A stretch of DNA of 64,000 bases from Rhizobium sp. TH135 (GTDB lineage: Bacteria; Pseudomonadota; Alphaproteobacteria; Rhizobiales; Rhizobiaceae), in NCBI RefSeq assembly GCF_002855515.1, contig NZ_PKRP01000001.1, forward strand, positions 186,001-250,000. Reading direction: 5' to 3'. A model generated the notes under the pieces. It ran no database searches and was not told the DNA's origin. It saw only the letters and a program-made list of their open reading frames with translations. Numbering within the stretch: the stretch's first letter is position 1; each line of letters begins with the position of its first letter. The translations under genes and the position numbers were made by a program. Of the stretch, positions 51,749 through 60,885 are shown piece by piece.

Positions 51749-54085
51749 ATGGATAAGGCGACCTACGAGACGACGAAATACATCAAGGGGCCGATGCACC
51801 AGTCGCTGCGGCATGATTCAGCGCACAAACATGTCGCTGGAAGTGCCGAATATATCGACGATATTCCCGAACCCGCAGGCCTCCTGCATGGCGCACTCGG
51901 CATGGCAGATCGAGCCCATGCTGAGATCCTGTCGATCGATCTTTCGGCGGTGAAGGCTCACCCCGGCGTCGTCTGCGTGCTAACCGCCGACGACATCACA
52001 GGCGTCAACGACGTCTCCTCCGGCGGCCGCCACGACGAGCCCCTGATCGCGACCAACAAAATCGAATTCCACGGCCAGACGATCTTCGCCGTCATCGCCG
52101 AGACCCGCGATGCGGCTCGCAAGGCCGCCCGCCTCGCCAAGGTCGAGTATCGCGACATACCCTTCTGGACCGATATCGACGGTGCGCTGGAGAATGGCAG
52201 CCCGCTCGTGACGCCCGGCATGACACTGAAGCGCGGCACGCCGGAGACCGAACTCGACAAGGCGGCGCACCGCATCCAGAGCTCGATGCGGATCGGCGGC
52301 CAGGAGCATTTCTATCTCGAAAGCCATATTGCGCTTGCCATCCCCGGCGAGGACGACGATGTGACCGTCTGGTCCTCCACCCAGCATCCCTCGGAAATCC
52401 AGCACATCGTCGGCCATGTGCTCGACATTCCGTCCAACGCCATCACGGTCAACACGCGGCGCATGGGCGGCGGCTTCGGCGGGAAGGAGACGCAAGGCAA
52501 CCAGTTCGCGGCACTCGCAGCCCTTGCCGCCAAGAAGCTGAAGCGCGCGGTGAAATTCCGCCCCGACCGCGACGAGGACATGGGTGTCACCGGCAAGCGC
52601 CACGACTTCAAGATGGATTTCGACGTCGCCTTCGATGACGATGGAAAGATCCACGCTATCGAGGCCAATTTCGCCGCCCGCTGCGGTTACTCGTCGGACC
52701 TCTCCGGCCCAGTCACCGACCGCGCCCTTTTCCATGCCGATTCCAGCTATTTCTATCCGCATGTAAAGCTGACCTCGCAGCCGCTGAAAACCCACACCGT
52801 TTCCAACACCGCCTATCGCGGCTTCGGCGGGCCGCAGGGCATGCTTGGGGCCGAGCGGGTGATCGAGGAGATCGCTTATGCGTTGGGCAAGGACCCGCTC
52901 GAGGTCCGCAAGGCCAATTTCTACGGCGAGAAGGGCTCCGGCCGAGACGTGACCCCCTACCACCAGCAGGTGGAGGACAACATCATCCTGAAGGTCGTCG
53001 AGGAACTCGAAACCTCCTGCGACTACCAGGCGCGCCGCAAGGCGATCATCGACTTCAACAAGACGAGCCCGGTCATCAAGAAGGGCATCGCGCTGACGCC
53101 GGTCAAATTCGGCATCTCCTTCACCATGACCGCCTTCAACCAGGCGGGCGCGCTCGTCCATATCTATCAGGACGGCTCGATCCATCTGAACCATGGCGGC
53201 ACCGAAATGGGCCAGGGCCTCTACACCAAGGTCGCCCAGGTCGTCGCCGACTGTTTCCAGGTCGATGTCGACACGGTGAAGATCACGGCCACGACGACCG
53301 CCAAGGTGCCGAACACCTCGGCCACCGCCGCCTCCTCCGGCTCCGACCTGAACGGCATGGCCGCCTATGATGCCGCCCGCCAGATCAAGGAACGGCTGGT
53401 CGCCTTTGCCGCCGAGAAATACGGCGTATCCCCCGCTGAGGTGGCCTTCCTGCCGAACCGCGTGCGCGTCGGCGGTGAGATCTTCACCTTCGGCGACTTC
53501 GTCAAACAGGCCTATTTCGGCCGCGTTCAGCTCTCGGCTGCCGGCTTTTACAAGACACCGAAGATCCACTGGGACCGCGCCGCCGGTCGCGGCACGCCCT
53601 TCTATTATTACGCCTATGGCGCCGCCTGCACGGAAGTCTCGATCGACACGCTGACGGGCGAATATCTGATGGAGCGCACCGACATCCTGCATGATGTCGG
53701 CAAGTCGCTGAACCCGGTCATCGACATCGGCCAGATCGAGGGCGGCTTTGTTCAGGGCATGGGTTGGCTGACGACGGAAGAGTTGTGGTGGGACGGCAAG
53801 GGACGGCTGCGCACCCACGCCCCCTCCACCTACAAGATCCCGCTCGCCTCTGATCGACCGAAGATCTTCAACACGCGGCTCGTTCCCTGGTCGGAAAACT
53901 CAGAGCCCACCATCGGCCGCTCCAAGGCCGTGGGCGAGCCGCCCTTTATGCTGGCGATCTCGGTGCTGGAAGCGCTGTCCATGGCTGTGGCTTCGGTTGC
54001 CGATTACCGCCTCTGCCCGAGGCTCGATGCACCGGCAACGCCGGAGCGGGTGCTGATGGCGGTGGAGAGGCTGAAGCGGGGCTGA
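51749..54085 (+). CDS. xdhB: Xanthine dehydrogenase large subunit (molybdopterin)
   Basis: The protein has 778 residues and holds the molybdenum cofactor and substrate site, oxidising hypoxanthine to xanthine to urate. Seen: QEHFYLESH, RMGGGFGGKE (the Mo-cofactor loop), FRAYRGFGGPQGMLGAE-like (YRGFGGPQGMLGAE), EMGQGLYTKV and the catalytic Glu region VGEPPFMLAISV. The ATG at 51749 is preferred to the GTG at 51743 because GGAGGAGG is eight bases away from the ATG and only two from the GTG. The expected xdhC follows, separated by one inverted gene. Confidence 0.95.
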   Translation: MDKATYETTKYIKGPMHQSLRHDSAHKHVAGSAEYIDDIPEPAGLLHGALGMADRAHAEILSIDLSAVKAHPGVVCVLTADDITGVNDVSSGGRHDEPLIATNKIEFHGQTIFAVIAETRDAARKAARLAKVEYRDIPFWTDIDGALENGSPLVTPGMTLKRGTPETELDKAAHRIQSSMRIGGQEHFYLESHIALAIPGEDDDVTVWSSTQHPSEIQHIVGHVLDIPSNAITVNTRRMGGGFGGKETQGNQFAALAALAAKKLKRAVKFRPDRDEDMGVTGKRHDFKMDFDVAFDDDGKIHAIEANFAARCGYSSDLSGPVTDRALFHADSSYFYPHVKLTSQPLKTHTVSNTAYRGFGGPQGMLGAERVIEEIAYALGKDPLEVRKANFYGEKGSGRDVTPYHQQVEDNIILKVVEELETSCDYQARRKAIIDFNKTSPVIKKGIALTPVKFGISFTMTAFNQAGALVHIYQDGSIHLNHGGTEMGQGLYTKVAQVVADCFQVDVDTVKITATTTAKVPNTSATAASSGSDLNGMAAYDAARQIKERLVAFAAEKYGVSPAEVAFLPNRVRVGGEIFTFGDFVKQAYFGRVQLSAAGFYKTPKIHWDRAAGRGTPFYYYAYGAACTEVSIDTLTGEYLMERTDILHDVGKSLNPVIDIGQIEGGFVQGMGWLTTEELWWDGKGRLRTHAPSTYKIPLASDRPKIFNTRLVPWSENSEPTIGRSKAVGEPPFMLAISVLEALSMAVASVADYRLCPRLDAPATPERVLMAVERLKRG

Positions 54086-54090
54086 AAGGC

Positions 54091-54972
54091 TCAGCGCAAG
54101 GCGGATCGCATCAGGTAGAGCATGGCTGCCAAAATCAGGATCGGCAGCACCAGCAGCTTGACCAGATAGGCCGTGGCAATGCCGATCGAGGCGGCAAACA
54201 GGTCCGTGGAGATCGCGACACCATCGCGGATGATCTGCGCATTGGCAGCGGCAGTTTCCGCCATGTCGGAGGCAGCCTGCAAGGTGCCCGTGAATGCCGT
54301 GCCGAGCCGGTCAAACATGCCGTCCTCTGCTGGCGGGATCCGGTCGGTGGGGGAAAGCGCCCCTGCCGTTGCTGCGGCCTCGTCTACACCGGCAAACGCA
54401 TGCTGGCCCCGCATGCGATCGAAAACCTCAGTCGCATGTGTCCAGGCCCGATCGGTGATCGCATCTCCAGCGTAGAAGGCGATGGTATAGGATGCCGGCA
54501 ACAGAACGGCGCCGAGGACACCCAGCACGATGACCGACCGCGTCAGGCGCTCCAGCATCGGCGGCACCCGCCGGGCGGTCAGCGTCATGCCGGCGCAAAA
54601 CAGCGCGCAGGCCGCAAGCCCGATGGAGGCAACCTTCGCCACCGGCACCAGGATCAGCGACAGGATGCCGGATACGATGGCAAGCCCGAACAGCAGATCG
54701 ACCATGCGCTCGATCGTGTTGATCACAGGCTGCAGCAATTGGCCGGGGCTGGCGGTAACCGAGGCGACGCCCACCCCGCCGGTGATATCGGCATCGCGCG
54801 CCACGCTCATCACTGAATTTGCCACCCGCAAGGTCGTGTAGAGCGCGCCGCTGCCGAGCGTGACGTCTCGGCTGAACTTAGCTGCGATATCCGCCAGCGG
54901 ATTGAAGAGGAATAGAGCCGCGGCGAAAGCTGCCACGAGCAGCCAGACGATCAAGCCTTTGGTTCTGGTCAT
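54091..54972 (-). CDS. Membrane protein of unknown function inside the xdh cluster
   Basis: The protein has 293 residues starting MTRTKGLIVWLLVAAFAAAL, with about six hydrophobic segments and a central soluble part (WTHATEVFDRMRGQHAFAGVDEAAATAGAL). I recognise no family. It is read against xdhB and xdhC and splits the xdhABC cluster. Its stop is 5 bp from the xdhB stop. The ATG at 54972 follows GGGAGCGGGA; a start at 54993 is also possible. The coding potential is high along its whole length. Confidence 0.7.
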   Translation of the reverse strand: MTRTKGLIVWLLVAAFAAALFLFNPLADIAAKFSRDVTLGSGALYTTLRVANSVMSVARDADITGGVGVASVTASPGQLLQPVINTIERMVDLLFGLAIVSGILSLILVPVAKVASIGLAACALFCAGMTLTARRVPPMLERLTRSVIVLGVLGAVLLPASYTIAFYAGDAITDRAWTHATEVFDRMRGQHAFAGVDEAAATAGALSPTDRIPPAEDGMFDRLGTAFTGTLQAASDMAETAAANAQIIRDGVAISTDLFAASIGIATAYLVKLLVLPILILAAMLYLMRSALR

Positions 54973-55102
54973 TCCCGCTCCCGAGCCTCTCATGCCGAAC
55001 CATAACACGTCAGACGTCTTACAGGCGCGGTGAAACCTTGGTGGATTAAACCCGAAGCCCCGCTGTCCAGTTCCCACTGGCTAGTGTTAGGATCAGCCCA
55101 TC

Positions 55103-55900
55103 ATGACCATCGCCACCCTCCCCGCCTTCCTCGCCGCCCATCCTGGCGCCATCCTCGTCGAAGTCGTCGAGGCCAAAGGCTCGACGCCGCGCGAGGCCGG
55201 CACGCTGATGCTGGTGGCTGAAGCAGCACTCTGGGGCACGATCGGTGGCGGATCTCTGGAGTTCATGGCGATCGACCGCGCCCGCAGGCTGCTCGGAGGC
55301 GAAAGTGTGCAACCCGAACTCGATGTGCCACTCGGTCCGGAAATCGGTCAGTGCTGTGGCGGACGGGTCCGTCTATCGCTCCGCCGGATCGATCAATCCG
55401 TCCAGAACGCACTTTTGCAACGTCTCGCGGACGAGCGCGCCACCTTCCCCGAAGTGATGCTTTTCGGCGCCGGGCATGTCGGGCTGGCGCTGGCTCAAGC
55501 GCTTAGCCCCCTCCCGCTCGCCGTCACGCTGATCGACTCGCGCCCTGATATCGACGGCGCCGTACCGGATGGCATCGCCTTCCGCCGCGTCGCCATGCCC
55601 GAAGCGGAGGTCGCGAGGTTGAAGACCGGCGGTGCCGCCGTCATCCTCACCCATGACCATGCATTGGATTTCCTGATCGGAAAGGAAGCGCTCGCCCGAA
55701 CCGACCTTGCCTATGTCGGCATGATCGGCTCGAAGACCAAGCGCGCGACCTTCGCATCCTTTCTGGACCGCGAAGGTATTGGCCGGGCAGCGATCGACAG
55801 GCTGATCCTGCCGATCGGCGGCAGCACGGTCAAAGACAAGCGACCGGCGGTGATCGCCGCGCTGGTCACTGCAGAATTATTGGGCGTCTTGATCAGCTGA
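55103..55900 (+). CDS. xdhC: Xanthine dehydrogenase accessory protein XdhC
   Basis: A 265-residue chaperone that binds the molybdenum cofactor, sulfurates it with a cysteine desulfurase and hands it to XdhB. Seen: EAKGSTPREAGTLML, GTIGGGSLEF, QCCGGRVRLSL (Cys pair) and the Rossmann-like FGAGHVGLALAQAL with MIGSKTKRATF. It is on the same strand as xdhAB but 1 kb downstream, past the inverted membrane gene. Confidence 0.95.
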   Translation: MTIATLPAFLAAHPGAILVEVVEAKGSTPREAGTLMLVAEAALWGTIGGGSLEFMAIDRARRLLGGESVQPELDVPLGPEIGQCCGGRVRLSLRRIDQSVQNALLQRLADERATFPEVMLFGAGHVGLALAQALSPLPLAVTLIDSRPDIDGAVPDGIAFRRVAMPEAEVARLKTGGAAVILTHDHALDFLIGKEALARTDLAYVGMIGSKTKRATFASFLDREGIGRAAIDRLILPIGGSTVKDKRPAVIAALVTAELLGVLIS

Positions 55901-55971
55901 AGCGGCATGCGAGGGCGCGGAATCAACCTGGAAAAGGTCTCCTCTAAGTTTCTGTTGTAAATACGCTTTCC

Positions 55972-56193
55972 TCACATCACCCCTGGCCGCGTGAGATCAA
56001 GCAGCCGCTGGCCGGCAAGCTCCCGACCACGCAACGCGTCGTCTTCCATTTCTAGACCTATGTCACGGCGCAGGTCCGCCGGCAGGTCTTGCAGGCGCAG
56101 CCGCCGAGGGCCTCTACCCCACTGGAAGGCGTCCCGGAGCCATTGCAGAATGCCCCAGGATTTGGCGTTCAGTCGTTCTGTCGCGGATATCAT
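55972..56193 (-). CDS. DUF1127-domain small protein
   Basis: A 73-residue basic protein with RLRLQDLPADLRRDIGLEM, the signature of the DUF1127 family (DLP.HLLRDIGL), common in many copies in Rhizobiaceae; a few members act in phosphate and carbon physiology and RNA turnover. GGAGGCAGAG stands before the ATG at 56193. It is divergent from the LysR gene with 110 bp between them. The C-terminal tail after the motif is longer than usual. Confidence 0.75.
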   Translation of the reverse strand: MISATERLNAKSWGILQWLRDAFQWGRGPRRLRLQDLPADLRRDIGLEMEDDALRGRELAGQRLLDLTRPGVM

Positions 56194-56303
56194 CTCTGCC
56201 TCCACGCGTCTGTTATCGTTCTGGTTTGATGAGGCTTTTATGGCCGTGGTTGCGAGCCCGATCCAATTCAATTACGCTTCTCATGGATAAAGAGAGCTAA
56301 TCC

Positions 56304-57203
56304 ATGAAACTGTCGCGACAATTTCCGCTCAATGCCCTGCGCGTCTTCGAGGCGGTCGGGCGCCTCAACAGTTTCACGCGTGCCGGCGAGGAGCTGGGCA
56401 TGACCCAGACGGCCGTCAGCTACCAGATCAAGCTTCTGGAAGAGCATGTCGGCGAGCCGCTCTTCTGGCGCCGCCCACGCCAGATCGGGCTGACGGAAAC
56501 GGGGGAGCGCCTGCATCCGAAAGTCGCCGAAGGCTTCGATCTTCTGGTCGATGCCGTGCAGCAGGCAAAGCGCAGTGCCGTCGAGACACTTGAGATCCAC
56601 TCGGTGCCGACCTTCGCCTCGAACTGGCTGGCCCGCCATCTCGGCAGCTTTCAGCTCGCCCATCCTGATATTGCGGTTCGGCTGCTGCGTGTCAGCAAGT
56701 TCGAGGACCTGGCAACCAAGAGTGCCGATGTTGCGATCCCCTGGGGTGAAGGGCCCTGGCCGGGCACCATCGCCCATCCGCTAATCCGGCTGGACTTCAC
56801 GCCGATGCTGAGCCCGAAGCTGGCGGAAACCATCGGCGGCGTGCATGAGCCGGCCGATCTGTTGAAGCTACCGATCATTAGCCCCGGCGACCCGTGGTGG
56901 CCGCAATGGTTTGCCGCCGTCGGCATCCACAATCCCACCCTGATCGACACCAAGCTGCACAGCTACGAGGCACAGGATCTGGAAGCCAATGCCGCCATCG
57001 CCGGCTATGGCGCTGCCATCATCAGCCCCTTCTTCTTCAAGGAAGAGCTGGCCTCTGGGCGCCTGATCCGCCCCTTCCCGCTCGCCTGCCCGGCCAATGC
57101 GCCGATCCAGCTTGTCTATTCCCACTCCAGACGTAACGCGCCGAAGATCAAGGCATTCCAAGCCTGGATCACCGCCACGCTCGAAGCCGAAAAAGCGCCC
57201 TGA
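56304..57203 (+). CDS. LysR-family transcriptional regulator (GcvA-like)
   Basis: The protein has 299 residues. The N-terminal winged helix reads FPLNALRVFEAVGRLNSFTRAGEELGMTQTAVSYQIKLLEEHVG and is followed by a periplasmic-binding-protein-like effector domain. The GcvA-type features (FWRRPRQIGLTETGERLHP) are clear. It lies between xdhC and puuD and is read toward puuD, so it is the likely regulator of purine or urate genes here; the effector is unknown. Confidence 0.88.
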   Translation: MKLSRQFPLNALRVFEAVGRLNSFTRAGEELGMTQTAVSYQIKLLEEHVGEPLFWRRPRQIGLTETGERLHPKVAEGFDLLVDAVQQAKRSAVETLEIHSVPTFASNWLARHLGSFQLAHPDIAVRLLRVSKFEDLATKSADVAIPWGEGPWPGTIAHPLIRLDFTPMLSPKLAETIGGVHEPADLLKLPIISPGDPWWPQWFAAVGIHNPTLIDTKLHSYEAQDLEANAAIAGYGAAIISPFFFKEELASGRLIRPFPLACPANAPIQLVYSHSRRNAPKIKAFQAWITATLEAEKAP

Positions 57204-57340
57204 TTTCACCGACTTCTGTGGAAGAAAAGAATCTCTGCATAAATCGACATCAGGAGCCCTCGCCGCACCGCTGAGGGCTTCCCTTGCAGCGCAATATTTT
57301 CCACACTGTCCGGCCGGGAGGACGAAAGGGGAATTCTCGA

Positions 57341-58573
57341 ATGTATGAATATGCGATCGCCTGGGAATGGCTGAACTTCGCAGTCCGTTGGCTGCATGTG
57401 ATCACGGCCATCGCCTGGATCGGCTCGTCCTTCTACTTCATCGCGCTCGATCTCGGCCTCGTGAAGCGCCCGGGGCTTCCCGTAGGCGCCTATGGCGAGG
57501 AATGGCAGGTCCATGGCGGCGGCTTCTATCATATCCAGAAATATCTGGTCGCCCCCGCCTCGATGCCGGAGCATCTGACCTGGTTCAAATGGGAAAGCTA
57601 CGCCACGTGGCTCTCGGGCTTTGCCCTTCTCGCCGTGGTTTACTATGGCGGCGCCGACCTCTTCCTCATCGACCGCACGGTGCTCGACATCGAGCCCTGG
57701 CAGGCCATCTGTCTGTCACTGGCGTCGCTGGCTGTCGGCTGGATCCTCTATGATCTCTTGTGCAAGTCGCCGTTCGGCAAGAACACCTGGGGCCTGATGG
57801 CCTTCCTCTATGTCGTGCTGATCGCCATGGCCTGGGGCTATACGCAAGTGTTCACTGGCCGCGCCGCCTTCCTCCATCTGGGGGCGTTTACCGCCACCAT
57901 CATGTCGGCAAACGTCTTCTTCATCATCATTCCCAACCAGAAGATCGTCGTCGCCGACCTGATCGCGGGCCGCACCCCCGATCCGAAATACGGCGTGATC
58001 GCCAAGCAGCGCTCGCTGCACAACAACTATCTGACGCTGCCCGTCATCTTCTTCATGCTGTCGAACCACTATCCGCTGGCCTTCGCCACGGAGTTTAACT
58101 GGATCATCGCGGCGCTCGTCTTCCTCATGGGCGTCACCATCCGTCACTGGTTCAACACGACGCATGCCCGCAAGGGCAAGCCGACCTGGACCTGGCTGGT
58201 GACGGTGCTCATCTTCATCGTCATCATGTGGCTCTCGACCGTGCCCAAGGTGCTGACCGGCGAGGAAGAACAGGTGAGCCTTTCGACCCGTGAACAGACC
58301 TTTGTTGCAAACGGCCATTTCGAAGCCGTGCGCGATGTCGTACAGGGCCGCTGTTCGATGTGCCACGCTGCCGAGCCCGTCTGGGAAGGCATTGCGCGCG
58401 CACCGAAGAACGTGAAGCTGGAAACGGACGGCGAGATCGCCGCCCATGCCCGTGAAATCTACCTCCAGGCCGGCCGCAGCCATGCCATGCCGCCCGGAAA
58501 CATCACCGATCTCTCGCCCGAAGAGCGCCAGTTGCTCGTCGCCTGGTACGAGACGACGGTTCAAGGCAGATAA
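57341..58573 (+). CDS. puuD: Urate hydroxylase PuuD (membrane urate oxidase with cytochrome c domain)
   Basis: The protein has 410 residues: eight or nine membrane segments in the first 320 residues (FAVRWLHVITAIAWIGSSFYFIAL) and a C-terminal cytochrome c domain with CSMCH (near residue 340) and an axial Met likely in HAMPPG. This is the PuuD type that oxidises urate to 5-hydroxyisourate and passes electrons to the respiratory chain instead of making H2O2. UraH, the next enzyme, is at 62781-63137. The ATG at 57341 begins YEYAIAWEWLNFAVRW. Confidence 0.93.
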   Translation: MYEYAIAWEWLNFAVRWLHVITAIAWIGSSFYFIALDLGLVKRPGLPVGAYGEEWQVHGGGFYHIQKYLVAPASMPEHLTWFKWESYATWLSGFALLAVVYYGGADLFLIDRTVLDIEPWQAICLSLASLAVGWILYDLLCKSPFGKNTWGLMAFLYVVLIAMAWGYTQVFTGRAAFLHLGAFTATIMSANVFFIIIPNQKIVVADLIAGRTPDPKYGVIAKQRSLHNNYLTLPVIFFMLSNHYPLAFATEFNWIIAALVFLMGVTIRHWFNTTHARKGKPTWTWLVTVLIFIVIMWLSTVPKVLTGEEEQVSLSTREQTFVANGHFEAVRDVVQGRCSMCHAAEPVWEGIARAPKNVKLETDGEIAAHAREIYLQAGRSHAMPPGNITDLSPEERQLLVAWYETTVQGR

Positions 58574-58575
58574 GA

Positions 58576-59889
58576 ATGACAGACACCCTGATCCGCGGCC
58601 GCCTCCTTTCCTTTCGACGTTCACCTGAGCACGCCGGCGACCGCGAGAGCTATCTCTATGAGGAAGACGGCGCGCTGCTGGTACGGGACGGCAAGATTGC
58701 AGCCGCTGGCAGCTATTCGGATGTGAAGCAGAAGGCCGGTGCAGAGACATCAGAGATCGACCACCGCCCGCATCTGATCCTTCCTGGCCTGATCGACTGC
58801 CACGTACATTTCCCGCAAATGCAGGTGATCGCCTCCTATGCCGCCAACCTGCTGGAATGGCTAAACACCTACACCTTCCCAGAGGAATGCCGCTTCGTCG
58901 AAAGCGCGCATGCGCAGCGGATCGCCACGCAGTTCTTCGACGAATTCCTGCGTCAGGGCACGACGACGGCGGTGGCCTATTGCTCGGTACACAAGGCCTC
59001 GGCCGACGCTTTCTTCGCCGAGAGCCTGAAACGCGGCACGCTGATGATCGGCGGCAAGGTGATGATGGACCGCAACGCCCCGCAGGGCCTGCTCGACACG
59101 CCGCAGCTGGGTTATGACGAGACGCGCGCCGTGATCGAACAATGGCACGGCAAAGGCCGCAATTACGTCGCCATCACACCCCGCTTTGCCATCACCTCGA
59201 CGCCCGAACAGATGGCGATGACGCAGACGCTGGCGGAAGAATTCCCCGACCTGCATATCCAGACGCATCTGTCGGAGAACCACGACGAGATCCGCTACAC
59301 CTGCGAACTCTATCCGGATGCCAAGGACTACACGGATATCTACGCTCGCTACGGCCTGCTGCGGAAAAAGGCGCTCTTCGGCCATGCGATCCATCTGTCG
59401 GACCGGGAGGCAGATGCCATGGCAGAAAGCGGTGCGGTCGCGGTGCATTGCCCGACCTCGAACCTCTTCCTTGGCTCCGGCCTCTTCCCGCTGAAGGCGA
59501 TCCAGCGCCGCGAAAAGCCTGTGACCGTGGCGGTCGCAACCGACATCGGCGGCGGCTCCAGCTATTCCATGTTCAAGACCATGGACGAGGCCTACAAGAT
59601 CCAGCAGCTGCTCGGCGAGCGGATGAACCCGCTTGAAAGCTTCTATCACATGACGCTCGGCAATGCCGTGGCGCTCGATCTTGCAGACCGGATCGGCACG
59701 CTGGACGAAGGCACGGACGCCGATATCGTCGTTCTCAACGCTGCTGCGACCCCGGCCATGCGACTGCGCATGGAAACCGTGACGTCTCTGTCCGAAGAGC
59801 TCTTCCTCTTGCAGACGCTGGGCGACGATCGCGCTGTGGTCGAGACTTATGTGGCAGGCAAGGCCTCCAAGCCGGGAGCGGAGGCATAA
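58576..59889 (+). CDS. guaD: Guanine deaminase
   Basis: The protein has 437 residues of the amidohydrolase fold. PGLIDCHVHFPQM (the HxH metal motif, near residue 75), YCSVHKAS, IQTHLSENHDEI (His), FGHAIHLSDREAD (His) and VAVATDIGGGSSYSM (Asp) are all present. It converts guanine to xanthine for XdhAB. The start is 3 bp after the puuD stop, so the two form an operon. Confidence 0.95.
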   Translation: MTDTLIRGRLLSFRRSPEHAGDRESYLYEEDGALLVRDGKIAAAGSYSDVKQKAGAETSEIDHRPHLILPGLIDCHVHFPQMQVIASYAANLLEWLNTYTFPEECRFVESAHAQRIATQFFDEFLRQGTTTAVAYCSVHKASADAFFAESLKRGTLMIGGKVMMDRNAPQGLLDTPQLGYDETRAVIEQWHGKGRNYVAITPRFAITSTPEQMAMTQTLAEEFPDLHIQTHLSENHDEIRYTCELYPDAKDYTDIYARYGLLRKKALFGHAIHLSDREADAMAESGAVAVHCPTSNLFLGSGLFPLKAIQRREKPVTVAVATDIGGGSSYSMFKTMDEAYKIQQLLGERMNPLESFYHMTLGNAVALDLADRIGTLDEGTDADIVVLNAAATPAMRLRMETVTSLSEELFLLQTLGDDRAVVETYVAGKASKPGAEA

Positions 59890-59896
59890 GACGGTC

Positions 59897-60316
59897 ATGA
59901 GCGAAAGCGGCTATTCCGGCACCCCTCTTCCGAAGAAACTCGGATTGAAGCCGGAATTTGCCGCTCTCTTCATCGCTCTGCCGCCAGACCTTGACCATCT
60001 GACTGCTGATCTGCCCAAGGCATCACAGGCACCGAGCCTCGAAATCGCAAAGGGCGCCAACCTCGACTACCTCCATGTCTTCGAGACGGATCGTGCTCGC
60101 CTCGAAGATCACGCCCAGCGCTTGAAAGCCATGCTGAAACCATCGGGCATGCTCTGGATATCCTGGCCCAAGAAGGCGTCAAAGGTCCCGACCACGATCA
60201 CCGAGGATGTTCTGCGCACCGTCTTCCTGCCCACCGGCCTCGTCGATGTCAAAGTCTGCGCCGTCACCGAGATCTGGTCCGGCCTCAAATTCATGATCCG
60301 CAAGGACCTTCGCTAA
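59897..60316 (+). CDS. DUF3052-family protein
   Basis: A 139-residue protein starting MSESGYSGTPLPKKLGLKP, with LDYLHVFETDR and MLWISWPKKASKVPT. I recognise this as the DUF3052 family of small cytosolic proteins, which has no known role. It begins 8 bp after the guaD stop, so it travels with the puuD-guaD operon. The short VWSGLKFMIRKDLR end is typical. Confidence 0.8.
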   Translation: MSESGYSGTPLPKKLGLKPEFAALFIALPPDLDHLTADLPKASQAPSLEIAKGANLDYLHVFETDRARLEDHAQRLKAMLKPSGMLWISWPKKASKVPTTITEDVLRTVFLPTGLVDVKVCAVTEIWSGLKFMIRKDLR

Positions 60317-60344
60317 AACAGAGTCATCCGGAGGAGGATGCACC

Positions 60345-60779
60345 ATGCTGGCCACCAATCTTGCGCTGGGCACCCTGATGATCTCGCTGACGGTAGTCAT
60401 CCACACCTTCGGGCTGATGGGCGTGACCCATGTCATGAGCTTTGTCACCGATCGCATCCGCCTGCATGGCCATCGCAGCCGGATGCTGGCCATGAACACG
60501 GTGGTCATCGGGGTCTTTGCGGTGCTGACCGCCGAAGTCTGGCTCTGGGCGGCGAGCTTCACACTGATCGGCGTCGTCGATGATTTCGAAACTGCCCTTT
60601 ATTTCTCGACCATCACCTTCTCCACCGTCGGCTATGGCGATGTCGTGCCCCATTCGGAATGGCGAATGCTGGCAGCGCTCGAAGGGGTCAACGGCTTCCT
60701 CCTGATCGGCTGGTCGACCGCCTATCTGATCGCCGCCGGCATGCGAGTCGGTCCGTTCAAATCGGGAGAACACTTCTGA
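60345..60779 (+). CDS. Two-span potassium-channel-like protein
   Basis: A 144-residue protein with about three hydrophobic segments, the pore loop YFSTITFSTVGYGDVVPHSEW (filter TVGYGD) between the last two. It is of the small Kcs/2TM ion-channel type with no cytosolic gating domain. GGAGGAGG lies before the ATG. It differs from the six-span channel at 37089-37877. The palindrome at 60787-60811 follows it. Confidence 0.88.
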   Translation: MLATNLALGTLMISLTVVIHTFGLMGVTHVMSFVTDRIRLHGHRSRMLAMNTVVIGVFAVLTAEVWLWAASFTLIGVVDDFETALYFSTITFSTVGYGDVVPHSEWRMLAALEGVNGFLLIGWSTAYLIAAGMRVGPFKSGEHF

Positions 60780-60786
60780 AGGACCC

Positions 60787-60811
60787 AAGAGGTAAAATTA
60801 TCTTACCTCTT
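60787..60811. promoter_or_regulatory. AAGAGGTAA/TTACCTCTT inverted repeat
   Basis: Nine-base arms (AAGAGGTAA and TTACCTCTT) with a 7-base spacer lie 8 bp after the channel stop and 75 bp before lldD. It may be the channel gene's intrinsic terminator (a short T-run follows) or an operator for a GntR/FadR-type regulator of lldD. Confidence 0.4.
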
Positions 60812-60885
60812 TCGCGCTCCCCCTGTTCACAGTCGACCGAGTGGCATGATATGCCGAGACAAAGACATTGGCGGAGAGAGAGACA

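Noticed and set aside
51980-53818. 612-residue ORF on the minus strand
   Set aside because: Antisense to xdhB; no motif.
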